A stretch of DNA of 64,000 nt. Origin: Phoma sp. XZ068. Its lineage: Eukaryota > Ascomycota > Dothideomycetes > Pleosporales > Didymellaceae. Positions within the stretch are counted from its first letter, which is position 1. Each line of letters begins with the position of its first letter. The position numbers and the translations under genes were made by a program. The stretch covers positions 372,001 to 436,000 of the forward strand of contig RBKR01000002.1 in assembly GCA_004835665.1 (NCBI GenBank), written 5' to 3'. Shown here piece after piece: positions 12,010 through 22,919 of the stretch. A model generated the notes under the pieces. It ran no database searches, was not told the DNA's origin, and saw nothing but the letters and a program-made list of their open reading frames with translations.

Positions 12010-12304
12010 ATGTCTGAACACAACTACAAGTTCAACATCGCCATGAGCTGCGGCGGCTGCTCCGGCGCCGTTGAGCGCGTGCTCAAGAAGCTTGAGGGTG
12101 AGTGCTCCGCGCCGCGCTTTGGACCGTGGAGAGGCAACTAACCCCAACGCAGGCGTCAAGTCGTACAACGTTTCCCTCGAGACCCAGACCGCCGATATTG
12201 TCACCGAAGACTCGCTGTCCTACGAGACCGTCCTCGAGAAGATCAAGAAGACCGGCAAGACCGTCAAGTCTGGCGAGGCTGACGGCTCGCCCCGGGACGT
12301 TTGA
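12010..12304 (+). CDS. ATX1: Copper chaperone Atx1 (heavy-metal-associated domain)
   Basis: Exons 12010-12097 and 12153-12304 give 79 aa, one HMA domain of usual Atx1 length. The copper-binding loop MSCGGCSGA supplies the MxCxxC pair early in the protein (about residues 12-17). The C-terminal part has the family's Lys-rich face (EKIKKTGKTVKSGE), and a Lys at the MTCxxC-distal loop supports Cu(I) transfer. Family role: cytosolic delivery of Cu(I) to the P-type ATPase Ccc2 in the Golgi, and antioxidant activity. The intron (12098..12152) has a CTAAC branch site, and the TATA-containing promoter at 11861 suggests strong expression. Confidence is high because length, motif and fold agree. Confidence 0.94.
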
Positions 12305-13586
12305 GGAATGTGAATGGATGTCAGCGAACTCTTTTCGACATATTGTTATTTTGGCAGCAAGCAATGGATACCACTTTTCGTAGCAGCGGAGCAAGAGGCT
12401 CCGCTCCAATCTCTTATCCTCGAGTAGTGAAATTCTTTAGAGGCGGTGATGGGCACTACCATTCAACGATACCCTTTTTTATCCATATAAACACTCTGCA
12501 GTACGAATCGTGAAGACCATGGCTGGTATCGATGGCTAGCAGAACAGCAGCCAAGACTAGAATTGCAATCTACAAGCCAATGTGACGGATATTGGAAACT
12601 GTTGGCCATGCCAGTACGCAGCCTTCAAATTCCGCACATGTCCACGTGCTGCGCTTTCCTTCGCGGTCGCGGCTTCTCGGTGTTCGACATCGAGCGCGCC
12701 TGCCCAGTTTGGCTCCCGGCGCATTCTCGCACAGGGTCCTCAATCTAGAAAGGCATTGTCATTTGACTCGCTTTTGCGCAACTCCGATTGCTATCTTCGT
12801 CGAAGCAATCTCCCGCTGATGTAATTCCTGAGGCAGATGACCTTCAAACTTCTCGTGCCTGAGGCGTCGAGGCCGTTCCCACCCACTTAGCCGCAAGCTC
12901 AACTCCACACTTTCCGGCTTGTCCCTGAGAAACTATGCAAACCAACATCACAGCCACCGTCTAATCAGATCCGAGTCATTTCGAGCAGCAAGTGCTTACT
13001 TCCGCTCGGTGCTCCCGTTGCTTGGGCCGCATGCCCGAACGCAGTTGCTCCAACCAGACGGGTGGGAATTGTGCTGCCTGGGGCGTTTGGACCAAGTGTC
13101 CCACGGGCGCCACATCAGGCAGTAATGAAACACAATGTCTACATTACAATTTTGCACATAATGCAGCAATTCGGACACGTTCCAAAGGCTCGCTTATAGA
13201 AGGCAGAATGCGAGCTTTGCGGATGATCACCTAGATGACACATCCAGGGCTGGCTAGGATTCGCTTCGGAAGCTGAACCTCGCGAAAAGACGGGAGCAGT
13301 TCCAAACAAGCTTCCACGACGCTACGCAATGGCCGCTTCACCCATGCAACCGTCGTATAGCGTGGGAGCTTCAGGTAAGCGCGTGCTCCAATGATGCTGT
13401 CGACCAAGCTAGGCTTCGGTCAATTGAGCGAGCCGCATTGGTCCTACCTGCGAATGCTCTCCCATTCACCACTTCATATAAAGCTTGACCCAGACCCGGT
13501 GAGTATGGGCTTTCTCATATCACCCCTCAATAGGGAAGACCCAATATCACACTTCGACACAATTTACAACATTCCTCTCCAGCCTC
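12305..13586 (+). other. Intergenic, no gene seen
   Basis: About 1.28 kb. The several short overlapping open frames have no coding character or splice partners that I could support. It holds the ATX1 3' UTR and the promoter of the DJ-1-like gene. Confidence 0.4.
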
Positions 13587-14565
13587 ATGCCGTCGCCACC
13601 ACAAGGTTATATCTCCGAGGACCTCTTCTACTTCTCTTCGTGGTCGACCTCTACTGAAGATCTCGGTATCAACTACGAACCTCAGTCACAATCATCTCTA
13701 CGAGTCGGCGTTATCATTCTTGGTCAAGACCAGGTCCAACTTACAGACCTTGCTGCCGTTGACCTCCTCTCGACATTGAGCAGGAGTAGAATTGGCAAAT
13801 TGAGCCCATCAGCGAGTACGCTAGAAGAAGCTGTCGATGAAGTGGACATTCGATATGTCAGCGTGACCGGAGAAGGGTCGTTTCCAGTCACCTCTGGCTC
13901 TCGAATGCCAGTGACGGTGAGCTAGTTTCGGTTGCTCTACAGCAAACACGATCGTCGCCAATGCCCACAAACCAACTCCTTTGGTCAAGAAGATCCACTT
14001 CCTGGTCTTGCCGGATTCGCCTGTTCTTGGCCCTAGGTCATTCGAGAGAGTCTGGCAGGGAGATAAAGGTTAACACACGCCCTATATTCCTACCATCACT
14101 TTCAGTTGTCAGTTCTGGAAAGCGCGAAGACTGACGTATGAGCAGAACTCGTTTGCAAACGCACCGCAGTTCGACGTCCTGATTATCCCTGGCTCATTTT
14201 CCACAAAAGAATTATCAGGGGCAGCGACCACCTTCCTCGCCACACAATGTTCAAGTCCAGACCTCCATGCCATCTTCAGCATATCATCCGGTATATTGCA
14301 TCTCACACAAACGGGCCTGCTTTGGAAGCAACGGGCCTCTGCCCCACGAAGCTTAATTTCGGTTCTTCAGCAACGCTACCCAGAAACCTTATGGCAGACG
14401 GAGGCCTGGAATCGACACAATAAGATCTGGACCAGCTCGACCGCCATTTCTGCTCTAGACATGATAGCTTCCTGGATGCGCGAGTTTTTCTGGGATCGTC
14501 AAGAAGCTGTCGAGTGTGTTTTGGCCGCTGCGGGACTTGGCTCACCGGACGAAAACGACTGTTGA
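13587..14565 (+). CDS. DJ-1/PfpI (glutamine amidotransferase-like) family protein lacking the nucleophile Cys
   Basis: Exons 13587-13916 and 14146-14565, both phase 0, give 249 aa. The joined junction RMPVTNSFANAPQFDVLIIPGSF matches this fungal DJ-1/PfpI subgroup, as do RVGVIILGQDQVQLTDLAAVDLL at the N-terminus and the elbow region IFSISSGILHLTQTGLL. In active relatives the elbow reads like SVCTGA or SICTGS. Here the Cys position is Ser (S-I-S-S-G), so the classical catalytic or redox cysteine is absent. The 229-nt intron is long for this window and could hide a small exon; one reason to doubt it is that no stop-free segment there improves the family match. Its role is therefore unclear: a non-catalytic or hydrolase-inactive member is most likely. 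Confidence 0.78.
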
Positions 14566-15411
14566 CGACGTTACGATCATGCATTTCCGGCGTTATGATA
14601 TCTCTCAACTCTTTTGATTCTGAAACGCTCGCTAGCGAAGACGAAGGGCGCTCTTAGCGGTTGCCATTGTTGTACTATATACATTGTACTGTACTATTCT
14701 TGAGGTCAAGCGGGAGCTTGTTATATAACTGCTTAAAGTCTAGGGTAGAGCGGGTTAAATCCAGCTCCTCAGACGAAGCCAATCCATTTAGTATGCTTAC
14801 GGAAGTTGGCATAACAGCAATCGCGGATCCAATTGTATTCGACCCCATTCCTTGACTTTTTTTTTTGCCACGCATGCACGCGACTGACAATCTTGCTTTT
14901 AGGTCTGAATGTCGAGGGTTGATTTTCCACATTCCAGCAGACATGTGTACGGTTTCATGGTTACCTGCTACTCGTATAACCTATTAAAGCAAAACTCATA
15001 TCATGGAGGCATCGTGGGACTTGTGCGTACGTGCACTGTCAATATGCGTAAGGCATGTGAAAGAGGACTACGTGCGGCTACATGCGGCAGCAATGACGGA
15101 CGAGTTTCATATGATGTGAAGCAGCAGCTCGCTCGTCATGCTGATAATGTTTCGCCGGCGAATGTGAATTGAGGTCCGTTCAGTACTTCGACTGCGTCGC
15201 TACTCGCTTAGATGAAGGTGCCAGACTACCAGTAGAAATAGTGTACAAATGTGGTGGAATTAACATCCGTCCCCACAGCGTGGTTCGTTCTACTCCAAAA
15301 AAGGCTAGACCTACGCGACTGCAGGGGTGGCATTCACGAGTCGTAACGGCGGCCGCGCTGACACCTTTCAACATTCGTCATTCGAACCCTTCAGCCTCCG
15401 ACAATGCTAAA
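14566..15411 (+). other. Intergenic, AT-rich central part
   Basis: 846 bp. About 14660-14900 is distinctly AT-rich, with an open frame on the minus strand (14944-14675) of unknown origin that may be a transposon relic. I cannot name it. The rest is promoter and leader of the amino-acid transporter. Confidence 0.35.
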
Positions 15412-15415
15412 ATGA
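15404..15415 (+). promoter_or_regulatory. Three-codon uORF overlapping the main start (ATGA)
   Basis: ATG CTA AAA TGA ends with a TGA whose first two bases are the last two of the main ATG at 15412-15414. Ribosomes finishing this uORF would be placed on the main start, as in termination-reinitiation. Whether the transcript includes it depends on the 5' end, which is not visible. Confidence 0.45.
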
Positions 15416-17218
15416 GCGAATCCCGACAGCTCTTGCATGAGCAGAATTCTGACAGCGAGGACGACCTTGGCTTGAACCCAAATGCAGGTTCTAGACATCT
15501 TTCACCGTCGCCAACATCTTCACGCGCGAACTCCACCTCCCCTGCATACCCCGGCACGCGACCGAACGGCAGCAGCTTCAAGCGCCAGTCGTCCTTTGCA
15601 CATCCACGGCCAGATGGAACGCCACGTACGCCCAACCGAGTGCACTTTGATGAGGATCCGGTGCGCCGGAGTATGAACGGCGGTGCGCAGGGCGCAGAAT
15701 GGATAGAACTTGAAGGCGAGGACTACATGGACGGACAAGGCAATGATGGACGAGAAAGAGTGCAGCGACTGCCGCTGCTCACGGGCATCGAGGCGCCAAG
15801 TGTGACAGTAGCGGCCGACTTCGACCCCGAAGACCACCTCGAGAGCGCCAAACCGAGGAGCGGCATGCGCAATTCATTCATGAACATGGCGAACAGCATC
15901 ATGTGAGATAAGAAGGAATCTATGACAGGGCGACAAACGCTGACACAAGCAGCGGCGCCGGCATCATCGGCCAACCCTACGCCTTCAAGAACGCGGGTCT
16001 TCTTTCTGGCACAATCCTGCTTATTGGTCTCACGGTGGTCGTCGACTGGACCATCTGCCTGATCGTCATCAATTCGAAGCTCAGCGGGACCGACTCGTTT
16101 CAGGCGACAGTACAACACTGCTTTGGGAAATCAGGGCTTGTGGCTATCTCAATAGCGCAATGGCTCTTGTATGTTGGATACCAACACCACACATGTCGCA
16201 CCGCTGACCCTCTGCAGTGCTTTTGGCGGCATGATGGCATTCTGCGTAATCGTTGGAGACACAATACCCCAAGTCATGGACCACTTGTTCCCTGCTCTCG
16301 AAGAAATGCCTTTTCTGTGGCTACTAACGAATAGACGAGCCGTCATGATCATGTTGATTCTGGGCATCTCATATCCACTGTCCCTCTACCGCGATATCGC
16401 CAAGGCAATGACCCTGAGAAGCCCAATGCAACATCCTAGCTAACACACAACAGCTTGCCAAAGCCAGCGGCTTCGCCTTAGTCAGTATGATTGTCATCAT
16501 CATCACTGTCGTCACCCAATCCTTCCGCGTGCCCGCCGAATCTAAGGGCCAACTACGCGGCTCTCTCATCATCAATGACGGCATCTTCGAAGCCATCGGC
16601 GTAATCTCCTTTGCCTTTGTATGCCATCATAACTCGCTCTTGATCTATGGCTCATTGCGCAAACCAACCATCGACCGCTTCTCCCGAGTCACACACTACA
16701 GCACTGCCATCTCGCTCGTTGCATGCCTCGTCATGGCCTTATCCGGATACCTGACGTTCGGCGACAAGACGCTCGGCAACGTACTCAACAACTTTCCCCA
16801 GGACAACCTGATGGTCAACATTGCAAGATTGTTCTTCGGCCTCAACATGCTCACTACCCTCCCCCTCGAAGCCTTTGTCTGCAGAGAAGTCATGAACGAA
16901 TATTGGTTCCCCGAAGAGCCATACCACCCTAACCGCCACATCATCTTCACCACCTCGCTCGTCCTCACCGCCCTAACGCTATCCCTCATGACATGCGATC
17001 TCGGCCTCGTCTTCGAACTTTTCGGCGCCACCAGCGCCTGTGCACTCGCTTTCATCCTGCCACCGCTTTGTTTCATCAAGCTGACCAAGAAGCGCACAAA
17101 GCAGACGTACATGGCCATGGGCGTTGTGGCGTTCGGGTGTACGGTGCTGGTCATTAGCTTGATTAAGACGACTACAAAAATGGCTATGGGTACGGGAGAT
17201 CCGGTTAAGTGTAGTTGA
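15412..17218 (+). CDS. Vacuolar amino-acid transporter, AVT/AAAP family
   Basis: Exons 15412-15902, 15953-16168, 16218-16404 and 16454-17218 give 552 aa. The first 155 residues are a hydrophilic, Ser/Pro-rich cytosolic tail. From about 160 there are roughly 11 membrane helices, starting with NSIIGAGIIGQPYAFKNAGL, the signature first helix of AVT/SLC38-type transporters, and including FAFGGMMAFCVIVGDTIP. Family role: proton-coupled amino-acid movement across the vacuolar membrane (closest in style to Avt2/Avt5-7). The third intron (16405..16453) begins with GC instead of GT; no GT donor restores the conserved reading DIAKLAKASGFALVSM. A minimal uORF overlaps the start. Introns are 49-50 nt. 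Confidence 0.9.
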
Positions 17219-18453
17219 GATGCATTTCTGGGCTGCATATGTGGTGTTTGGTGCTTTTTTGGGTTGGGGTTGGGTAGATGATGCATGCATACAATGTAGA
17301 ATATACGGTATGAATATTATTAGTGTATGATCAATTGGGTTGATATGCTTTTGCGTGAAGCAATGTGGTGGAGGCACGTGTGTCCATGTTTTTGTGTTAT
17401 GCCGCGCAATATACACATGGAACGTCAAATTATATCCTGATTGCAACTTCTCCAGTATTGTCGAAGACCACGATTTAACGATTCTATTCAATACGAGCAC
17501 ATCCATGTTCTACCACAATTCAGGCTCACTTATCAAGGTTCGCCAGCTAGCACTCCCTCAGCATTCGGGTCATCACTGATTGCAGAACACAAATCATACC
17601 TGAGTCTATACCAATCCTTCCGATCCCAGAGATGCTCGACTGACCACCGACGCCGAACCTCCGTATCATTGGTATCTATCGTCTTGAAAAATTAGGTCTG
17701 CAAAAGTTCCACCTAGCTACGCTGCGGGCTCGAAGATTGTTTTCTCCACTACGTCCCGGGGAAGAAGTCTACCTGTGAATGCAATTCGAATGGGCTCCTA
17801 GACACTACACATCATGACTCTACCCATAATCACGAGGTAGGTTTGATACCACTTCGCTCTAGACTTGGTTAAATAACTGTGCTGAGCGGTCGATAATGCA
17901 CCAGACTGGGCGCATTCTGTTGTTACTGTTGCCCGTAGAGAAGCTCGTTATAAACGGGTTGAAAAACGGTGTCCAGTTTCAGCGTCGAAGTCGGTAAATT
18001 TGGATGGGAGTTCTCATCTGCTTAAATTATCTTGGTTTAAGAGTGGTGGATCGTGTACATGGGGTACTACGATTTTGAGTGAAGTTCAACTATTCAGGGC
18101 GAAGTTCCACGCTTCAGAGCAAAACGCTAGGATTCAAGGCGAGGAATCTCGGATGAGACTCAGGGTGTGAAGGGGGCCTGGTGTCACTGGCCATTGACGT
18201 ACGGGGTGTGTAGGATAAGCAGAGTAATGCTGTTGTGGGCAATGACGATGTGTTCAATTCCATTCTCGAAGGAAGGGGCGAAGATGCATTCATCAAAAAG
18301 AAGACATAACTTCGACTGATTGGAAAGGGAATGCCGCAGCTGATTGTTCTCTCTAGCACGTGATGGTTACCGTGATTACATTGTTCATCTACAGAATCTG
18401 TCTTGCTCTTTGTTGATCTCAAGTCCTACACACGGTGCTTCGCGCCATGCTAC
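17219..18453. other. Intergenic, no gene seen
   Basis: 1.23 kb between convergent genes, AT-rich around 17830-18100. Only short non-coding frames. No tRNA or repeat was recognised. Confidence 0.4.
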
Positions 18454-18810
18454 CTAAGTAACCATGAACCATATCATCACCATGCCCATGAAACATACCA
18501 CGAATATCAAGATCGCGAAGATCGAGATCCGGATGCAGTCCCAGTCATCTCGTGGCTCACCTAAGAGGACGTGCCACCATTGCACATCGTCTTCATCGGA
18601 CCCGTGCGTGCTGCTATCTGTGTGTGGAGGCTCACGTTCCAGCGCCATGCTTAGGGATTGAGAACAGTACCGAAGGCGAGCACGTTCATCGTCGCTGCTG
18701 CCGATGTAAGATTCAAGGTCTTCCCAGTGACTCTGGTGCAAGTTAGCTTGCGGATAGGCTTGTGGTAATGGGGAATCAGGATGACAGTCGTCAGTGTGGT
18801 TGAGCGCCAT
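18454..18810 (-). CDS. Small protein with C-terminal membrane anchor
   Basis: Not recognised. A single exon of 118 aa. Residues 1-90 are polar and acidic (DDER, DEDD) with His and Trp. The last 25 residues form one strongly hydrophobic helix (ISIFAILIFVVCFMGMVMIW) ending three residues before the stop, the topology of a tail-anchored protein. A possible role is a membrane-docked adaptor, but nothing identifies a partner. It is the first of three small minus-strand frames; the next, 225 bp upstream, has the same topology. Confidence 0.5.
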   Translation of the reverse strand: MALNHTDDCHPDSPLPQAYPQANLHQSHWEDLESYIGSSDDERARLRYCSQSLSMALEREPPHTDSSTHGSDEDDVQWWHVLLGEPRDDWDCIRISIFAILIFVVCFMGMVMIWFMVT

Positions 18811-19034
18811 GGTGACTGGAAAGAGGTTGGAAAGTAGGCTATTTCATTGCAGGAAGCGGTGTGTGTGGACCTCTTCAACTGGTGCTGCCCTCGAGCCCGG
18901 ATCCTTTTCACTACGTTTGCTGGCTTCATGGAGCTCAGCGGGTATCCTCTTATCCACCGTACTGAACCTAGACGCCTTTAACCACCTTAGGCTCTGCTGC
19001 GAGGCCATCTTGATGTGCGTTGGAGGTCTCCGAC

Positions 19035-19409
19035 CTACTCCGAGTACCACATCATCCAGCCGACGAGCACAGCGACGATGACAACGAGACCGCCTGGTGT
19101 TTATTAGTACACACTCATGCTGCCAACTCCCCACAACACCTGAGGGTAGGACTTACTCCAGAAAGCGAAGTCACTGCCAATGCTGACAGAATCGCAGATC
19201 TCGTTCATCAGCTGGATGCCGATGGGGACTTGCTCCCAGTGTCCTCCGGCACGACCTTGTAGGGAGACAGCGCGGATGCGGGCTTGACGACCTGGTGGTT
19301 GGCCATGGCCGGGGAGATGCTGCTGGGGAGGAGCCTGCTGTTGAGCAGCGGGAGCGGCGGCGACGTGAGCTTCCTCCTCGGAGGGTGGGAGGTGGGAATG
19401 GCGCAGCAT
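19035..19409 (-). CDS. Small tail-anchored protein, one intron
   Basis: Exons 19409-19157 and 19093-19035 (intron 19156..19094, donor GTAAGT, branch TACTAAT) give 103 aa. The N-terminal half is Gln/Pro/Ala/His-rich low complexity. It is followed by a more ordered segment with HWEQVPIGIQLMNEICDSV. The second exon supplies a hydrophobic helix (SGLVVIVAVLVGWMMWYSE) that ends the protein. The spliced junction FWSGLVV is smooth and both splice sites are strong, which supports a real gene even though no family was recognised. Lumenal residues after the helix are very few, so a tail anchor is inferred. Confidence 0.6.
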
Positions 19410-20154
19410 TGTGATGGTGCGGTAGCTGGAGGATTTCAGTCTTTCAGCGAGGTAGAGCGCAGGATTTTGTAAGAGCTTGGAGTGTCACGCAGTGATGGTC
19501 GAGGAAGAGTGAGTGTATCTTACGTGTCTGGGTACTTGAAGGGCCAATTCAGGTCTGTGTGGAGGTAGAGATGGTTGTGATAGAGTCGAAATGATTGTGA
19601 AGAAGTAGTGAGCTGCTCGAAAGGTATTGTGGAAGACAAAATTGCCCTGAGTGTGCGTGAAAGTGAGAAGGGCGCTAGTAGAACGGACATAGAAGTGAGT
19701 GGAAGTCGAAGTCACGCACAGACAGAGTTTCGCTGTGCCAGTGGAATGTCCTCAACTTTCTCGAACAGAGGAACTCGAGAGCAGTGTAGCAGGGCAAGGT
19801 AATCGGTTTCAATTGTCTCGTCCTCAAAGTGAAGTGCGAAGAGATACAAGAGCGTTGAGTGACCGGCGACGAACCGCACATATCGCTCGATTTTGGGTTT
19901 CAATATCCGCTCAGATCTGTAGTTGTACGATCAACCCCCCATGGTATCTTGGACCACCTCAGTGCTATCGTATCCCGTGTATCCCTCCAGATGATGTACC
20001 CTGAAAGTACTCGCTCCCTTGGTCACTAGTGTCAATGTTGACCGCGAGTGTGCTGTCTTAATGAAGAGCTGCCCAAGTAGCCCACAGCGCGACTGGGATA
20101 CACAGCATGGTGGCAACTGCTTATGTTAGCCTTGAGCCTCCTCATAAGATGTGG
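19410..20154. other. Intergenic, promoter of the 19.0-19.4 kb gene
   Basis: 745 bp with no supported gene. A possible final exon of the frame at 20601-20155 may lie at 20116-19931 or 20118-20060; neither can be confirmed. Confidence 0.3.
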
Positions 20155-20601
20155 CTACCCAATTGCGCTCACCGAACATGGGTGTAGCTGGACGCCGTGC
20201 CACTCCATATGCTGCCCTGAAGTAGCTACCACATGCGCCTCGTAGTGTGTCTGGTCATGGAGATTGTAACAGTGGGGCTCCCGCTCATCTTCGGCGTCCT
20301 CAATGTTGGGCTGTCTCAACCTGATGTCGGTAGGTTGGTTGTGAGGATTGTAGGCAGGAAGAGTGTTTGTGGTGGAGCAGTGTCTGGAGGCATTCGACAT
20401 GTTGAGAGCGTGGTAGCGAGTGGGCGATGTTCTAGTGTTACTGCGAGGAGGTGACGGTGGTGTTGTGGAGCGAGCTCTCCGCACGGCGTGGAAACTGTCA
20501 GGCAGGCTTGCAGGCGCGGAAGCCCCTTGACTGCGGACCGTGAAGCGGACAATTCGGTGATGCTGGCCCTGTGCCAGTTGCTCCCATGCTGCCACGCTCA
20601 A
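20155..20601 (-). CDS. Candidate small hypothetical protein, 3' end unresolved
   Basis: Not recognised. The open frame is 148 codons, rich in Ser, Pro, Arg and His, with NIEDAEDEREPHCYNLHDQTH near the end. A strong donor GTGAGC occurs 15 nt before the stop, so a downstream exon is likely. Joined in phase 0 to the acceptor AAGCAG it would add about 60 polar residues. Joined from the weaker donor GTTCGG it would instead add a hydrophobic C-terminal helix (ATMLCIPVALWATWAALH), like its two downstream neighbours. The start could also be an internal ATG. Coding status is moderate at best. Confidence 0.35.
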   Translation of the reverse strand: MSVAAWEQLAQGQHHRIVRFTVRSQGASAPASLPDSFHAVRRARSTTPPSPPRSNTRTSPTRYHALNMSNASRHCSTTNTLPAYNPHNQPTDIRLRQPNIEDAEDEREPHCYNLHDQTHYEAHVVATSGQHMEWHGVQLHPCSVSAIG

Positions 20602-22919
20602 GATGGGGTTTCAACTCAATAGCACTGTTCGTAATTCTTGTGCACACTGTGCTCCCCTTTCATACAGTGTCATAGGCTTAAGGGAGAAATTGCTCCCCTT
20701 GACCCATATGCTTTGGAGGGACGTAAAAGCAGCTCCATCCACTGTTCTCAATGCTCTATCCCAATAGCTAACAGTCTTGAAAAGACAGGGGAAGTGTGGG
20801 GAGGTGACCAGAGGCCTGAAAGGTGGCTGCTGGAGCTAGGGCTTGATCTTAGGACTCGATCCTGTTCATATGCAGCCATGGAAAGCTTTGAAAAGCAGTT
20901 TCCTGCCGCATCCACTGCCTGCCTGTGATGTTGTGGCGCAACCCCTGTCGTTACCACGGCAGCATCCCCACTCCACCCTCGCATTCCTATTTCCCCCGTG
21001 TGCCGGCTCCGAGATGCTCGATATGGGTAATAAAAGAATCACAGAGACTATGCCATGCACCTCCAACTGTGTGCATCTCAATGTCTCCTTGTGATATTGC
21101 TGCATCTCCACCGATGCACCAGCGGTGAGAGCCACGACGTCACCCCGTTGCCCCTCTACACTGCGCTCTCATAATGACTCGGTCCGTGCCCTTGTTGTTG
21201 CGATGAGGTCTTCACACTGTCTGCCCTCGACGTCCAAAGCCTCAAAACCCAACCCATCGATTTTTATCAAACCAGCACGACGAGAATGGCAACGCTCCCA
21301 GCATTCTCCGCCAATTCTTCTGGTGTTGATAGCCCAAACCTGTGGTGTTGCATCGCCCCTTGAGCACAGCGAGAGTGAAGATGAGGCCGCGTGACCGTCT
21401 GTTTGCACGCTGGAGGGCTGGCAGCATGGGTGGGGGCTGGGGTATAAGTTTCGCTCATCGCGGCAGCTCCCTCTCCCCAACAACTCACCACAATCTTCCA
21501 CATCTCGTTTCCACTTCAACAACTCTTTCCAATTCCTGCAGAGCCCCTGTAAGATGAGTTGCTGCCTTTCGAAACACGTACTTCGTTTCGGGTACCTGTA
21601 TGCTCCTCCCAGCGATCCGCGGGCCTCGCCTTGGGCGTTCGCAGGTTTTTCCTTGCAGGACTTCGCGCCATGCCGTCGTGCACAGTCTGACGTCCTTTGT
21701 CTTTCAGACATTCTCGCCAGGTACATGATCCTTAGTCGGAAAGCCTTGTGTACATTTGCTGACTGCGAAAGTCTTCTCACCACCTGCCTGCACTCGCTCT
21801 TCTGCAGGCACGCCCCGCACCTCAACCTATCTATGACATTAGTAAGTCCCCTCTTGTAGTTTCTCTCATTCCTTGTCATGGTGAGGATCTGGTGCGGCGT
21901 TCGACTTCGAGTCCGACGTTGGCTCCATGTCCATTGACTTGATCAAGCGTAGAGAGCCTTGCGCTGCATTTCGAATTTTGTTCGAAGGTGTATCGCAATG
22001 GTCCTCCATGCTGATTCGAAGAGAGCACTGATAGCGATCTTTATTCTCCCTTACTTTTCCTGCATGTTGAGGATGGAGCTGACTCAAGGTAGACTGAACA
22101 TGCAATGCATGTCTGGCCGGTCGGTGCCGGTACCCTCAAGTACTCTCATGACCCACAAGTATCCCACTGTTCTTGGAGTTGGGATTCGCTGCTCAATCCG
22201 ACCTTGGATCAGGGTGATGGAGTATACACGTGTGGGTTGTGGAAAGGTAAACATGCTCCCTCTTCGACACCAACTCTTGCTGACATGCTCTTGAGATTCC
22301 CGAAGAATAGGCGTTCAAGCCTAGACAGGTCGAAGACAGTGACTCGCACATAACTCTTGACGACGTTGGCTGTGATACTCGCCTTTCCGTGTTCACCAGC
22401 CCACGGCGACCTCTCCTGCAAGCCGACTGCCAGATCTACGCAAGCTCCCACGTCTTTCCTCACCTCTACAACACCTTCGAACACCCTTGTCGCACGCCAA
22501 TACTTCTGAGTCCTCCGCTGTTCCATCTCTCCTGTGGCGGCCGCCGAAGACGCCGAACATGCGCCGGGCATCCAGCATGGGCGATTGAGCTGATGATCGA
22601 GAAGTGCACGTATGATAACCTTCCCAAATTCTGCATCAGCGCAAAGTAACATCACACTAACACTCACAGCAGTTGCTAAGACGAAGACCCTCCGACGAGC
22701 GCCGCAGCATGGTCTACGCCTTCGAATACCTAGCGGAGGCCCAGAGTGCCGTGGCGACACTCAGCAAGCAGAGCCATATGGGTCGATTCGTATACTTCGT
22801 GGCCTGCTCAGGACATACAGCCCAATCGCAAGTTCTCGCTGCCCTCTCTGCCATCGTCAACACGACAGTCATTTAGACCGAGCTTGATCTGCCTTCTACG
22901 CCTTTCACACCCACACAAG
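20602..22919. other. Gene-poor accessory region, left part
   Basis: 2.3 kb. Long overlapping frames exist on both strands (for example 21879-21169 minus), but their composition is Arg/Cys/Ser-rich and they lack introns or motifs, so they are not called. It holds a promoter-like stretch at 21.44 kb and the first copy of a 21-bp direct repeat (22538-22558). Confidence 0.35.
21443..21553 (+). promoter_or_regulatory. Candidate Pol II core promoter and CT/CA-rich leader
   Basis: A TATAAG at 21443-21448 is followed by a pyrimidine-rich, CAACAACTCACCACAATC-type leader, as upstream of many fungal genes. A donor-like GTAAGA follows at 21550. A 101-codon frame starts at 21554 and a strong GTAAGT donor occurs at 21842. 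The product is unrecognised, and this may be a decayed gene or a non-coding transcript. Confidence 0.35.

Noticed and set aside
14660..14944. AT-rich stretch with an open minus-strand frame, considered as a transposon relic
   Set aside because: No transposase motif, terminal repeat or target duplication could be identified.
21169..21879. 236-codon minus-strand open frame
   Set aside because: Arg/Cys/Ser-rich composition, no motif, no splice logic, and overlapped by competing frames on the other strand next to a promoter-like region.
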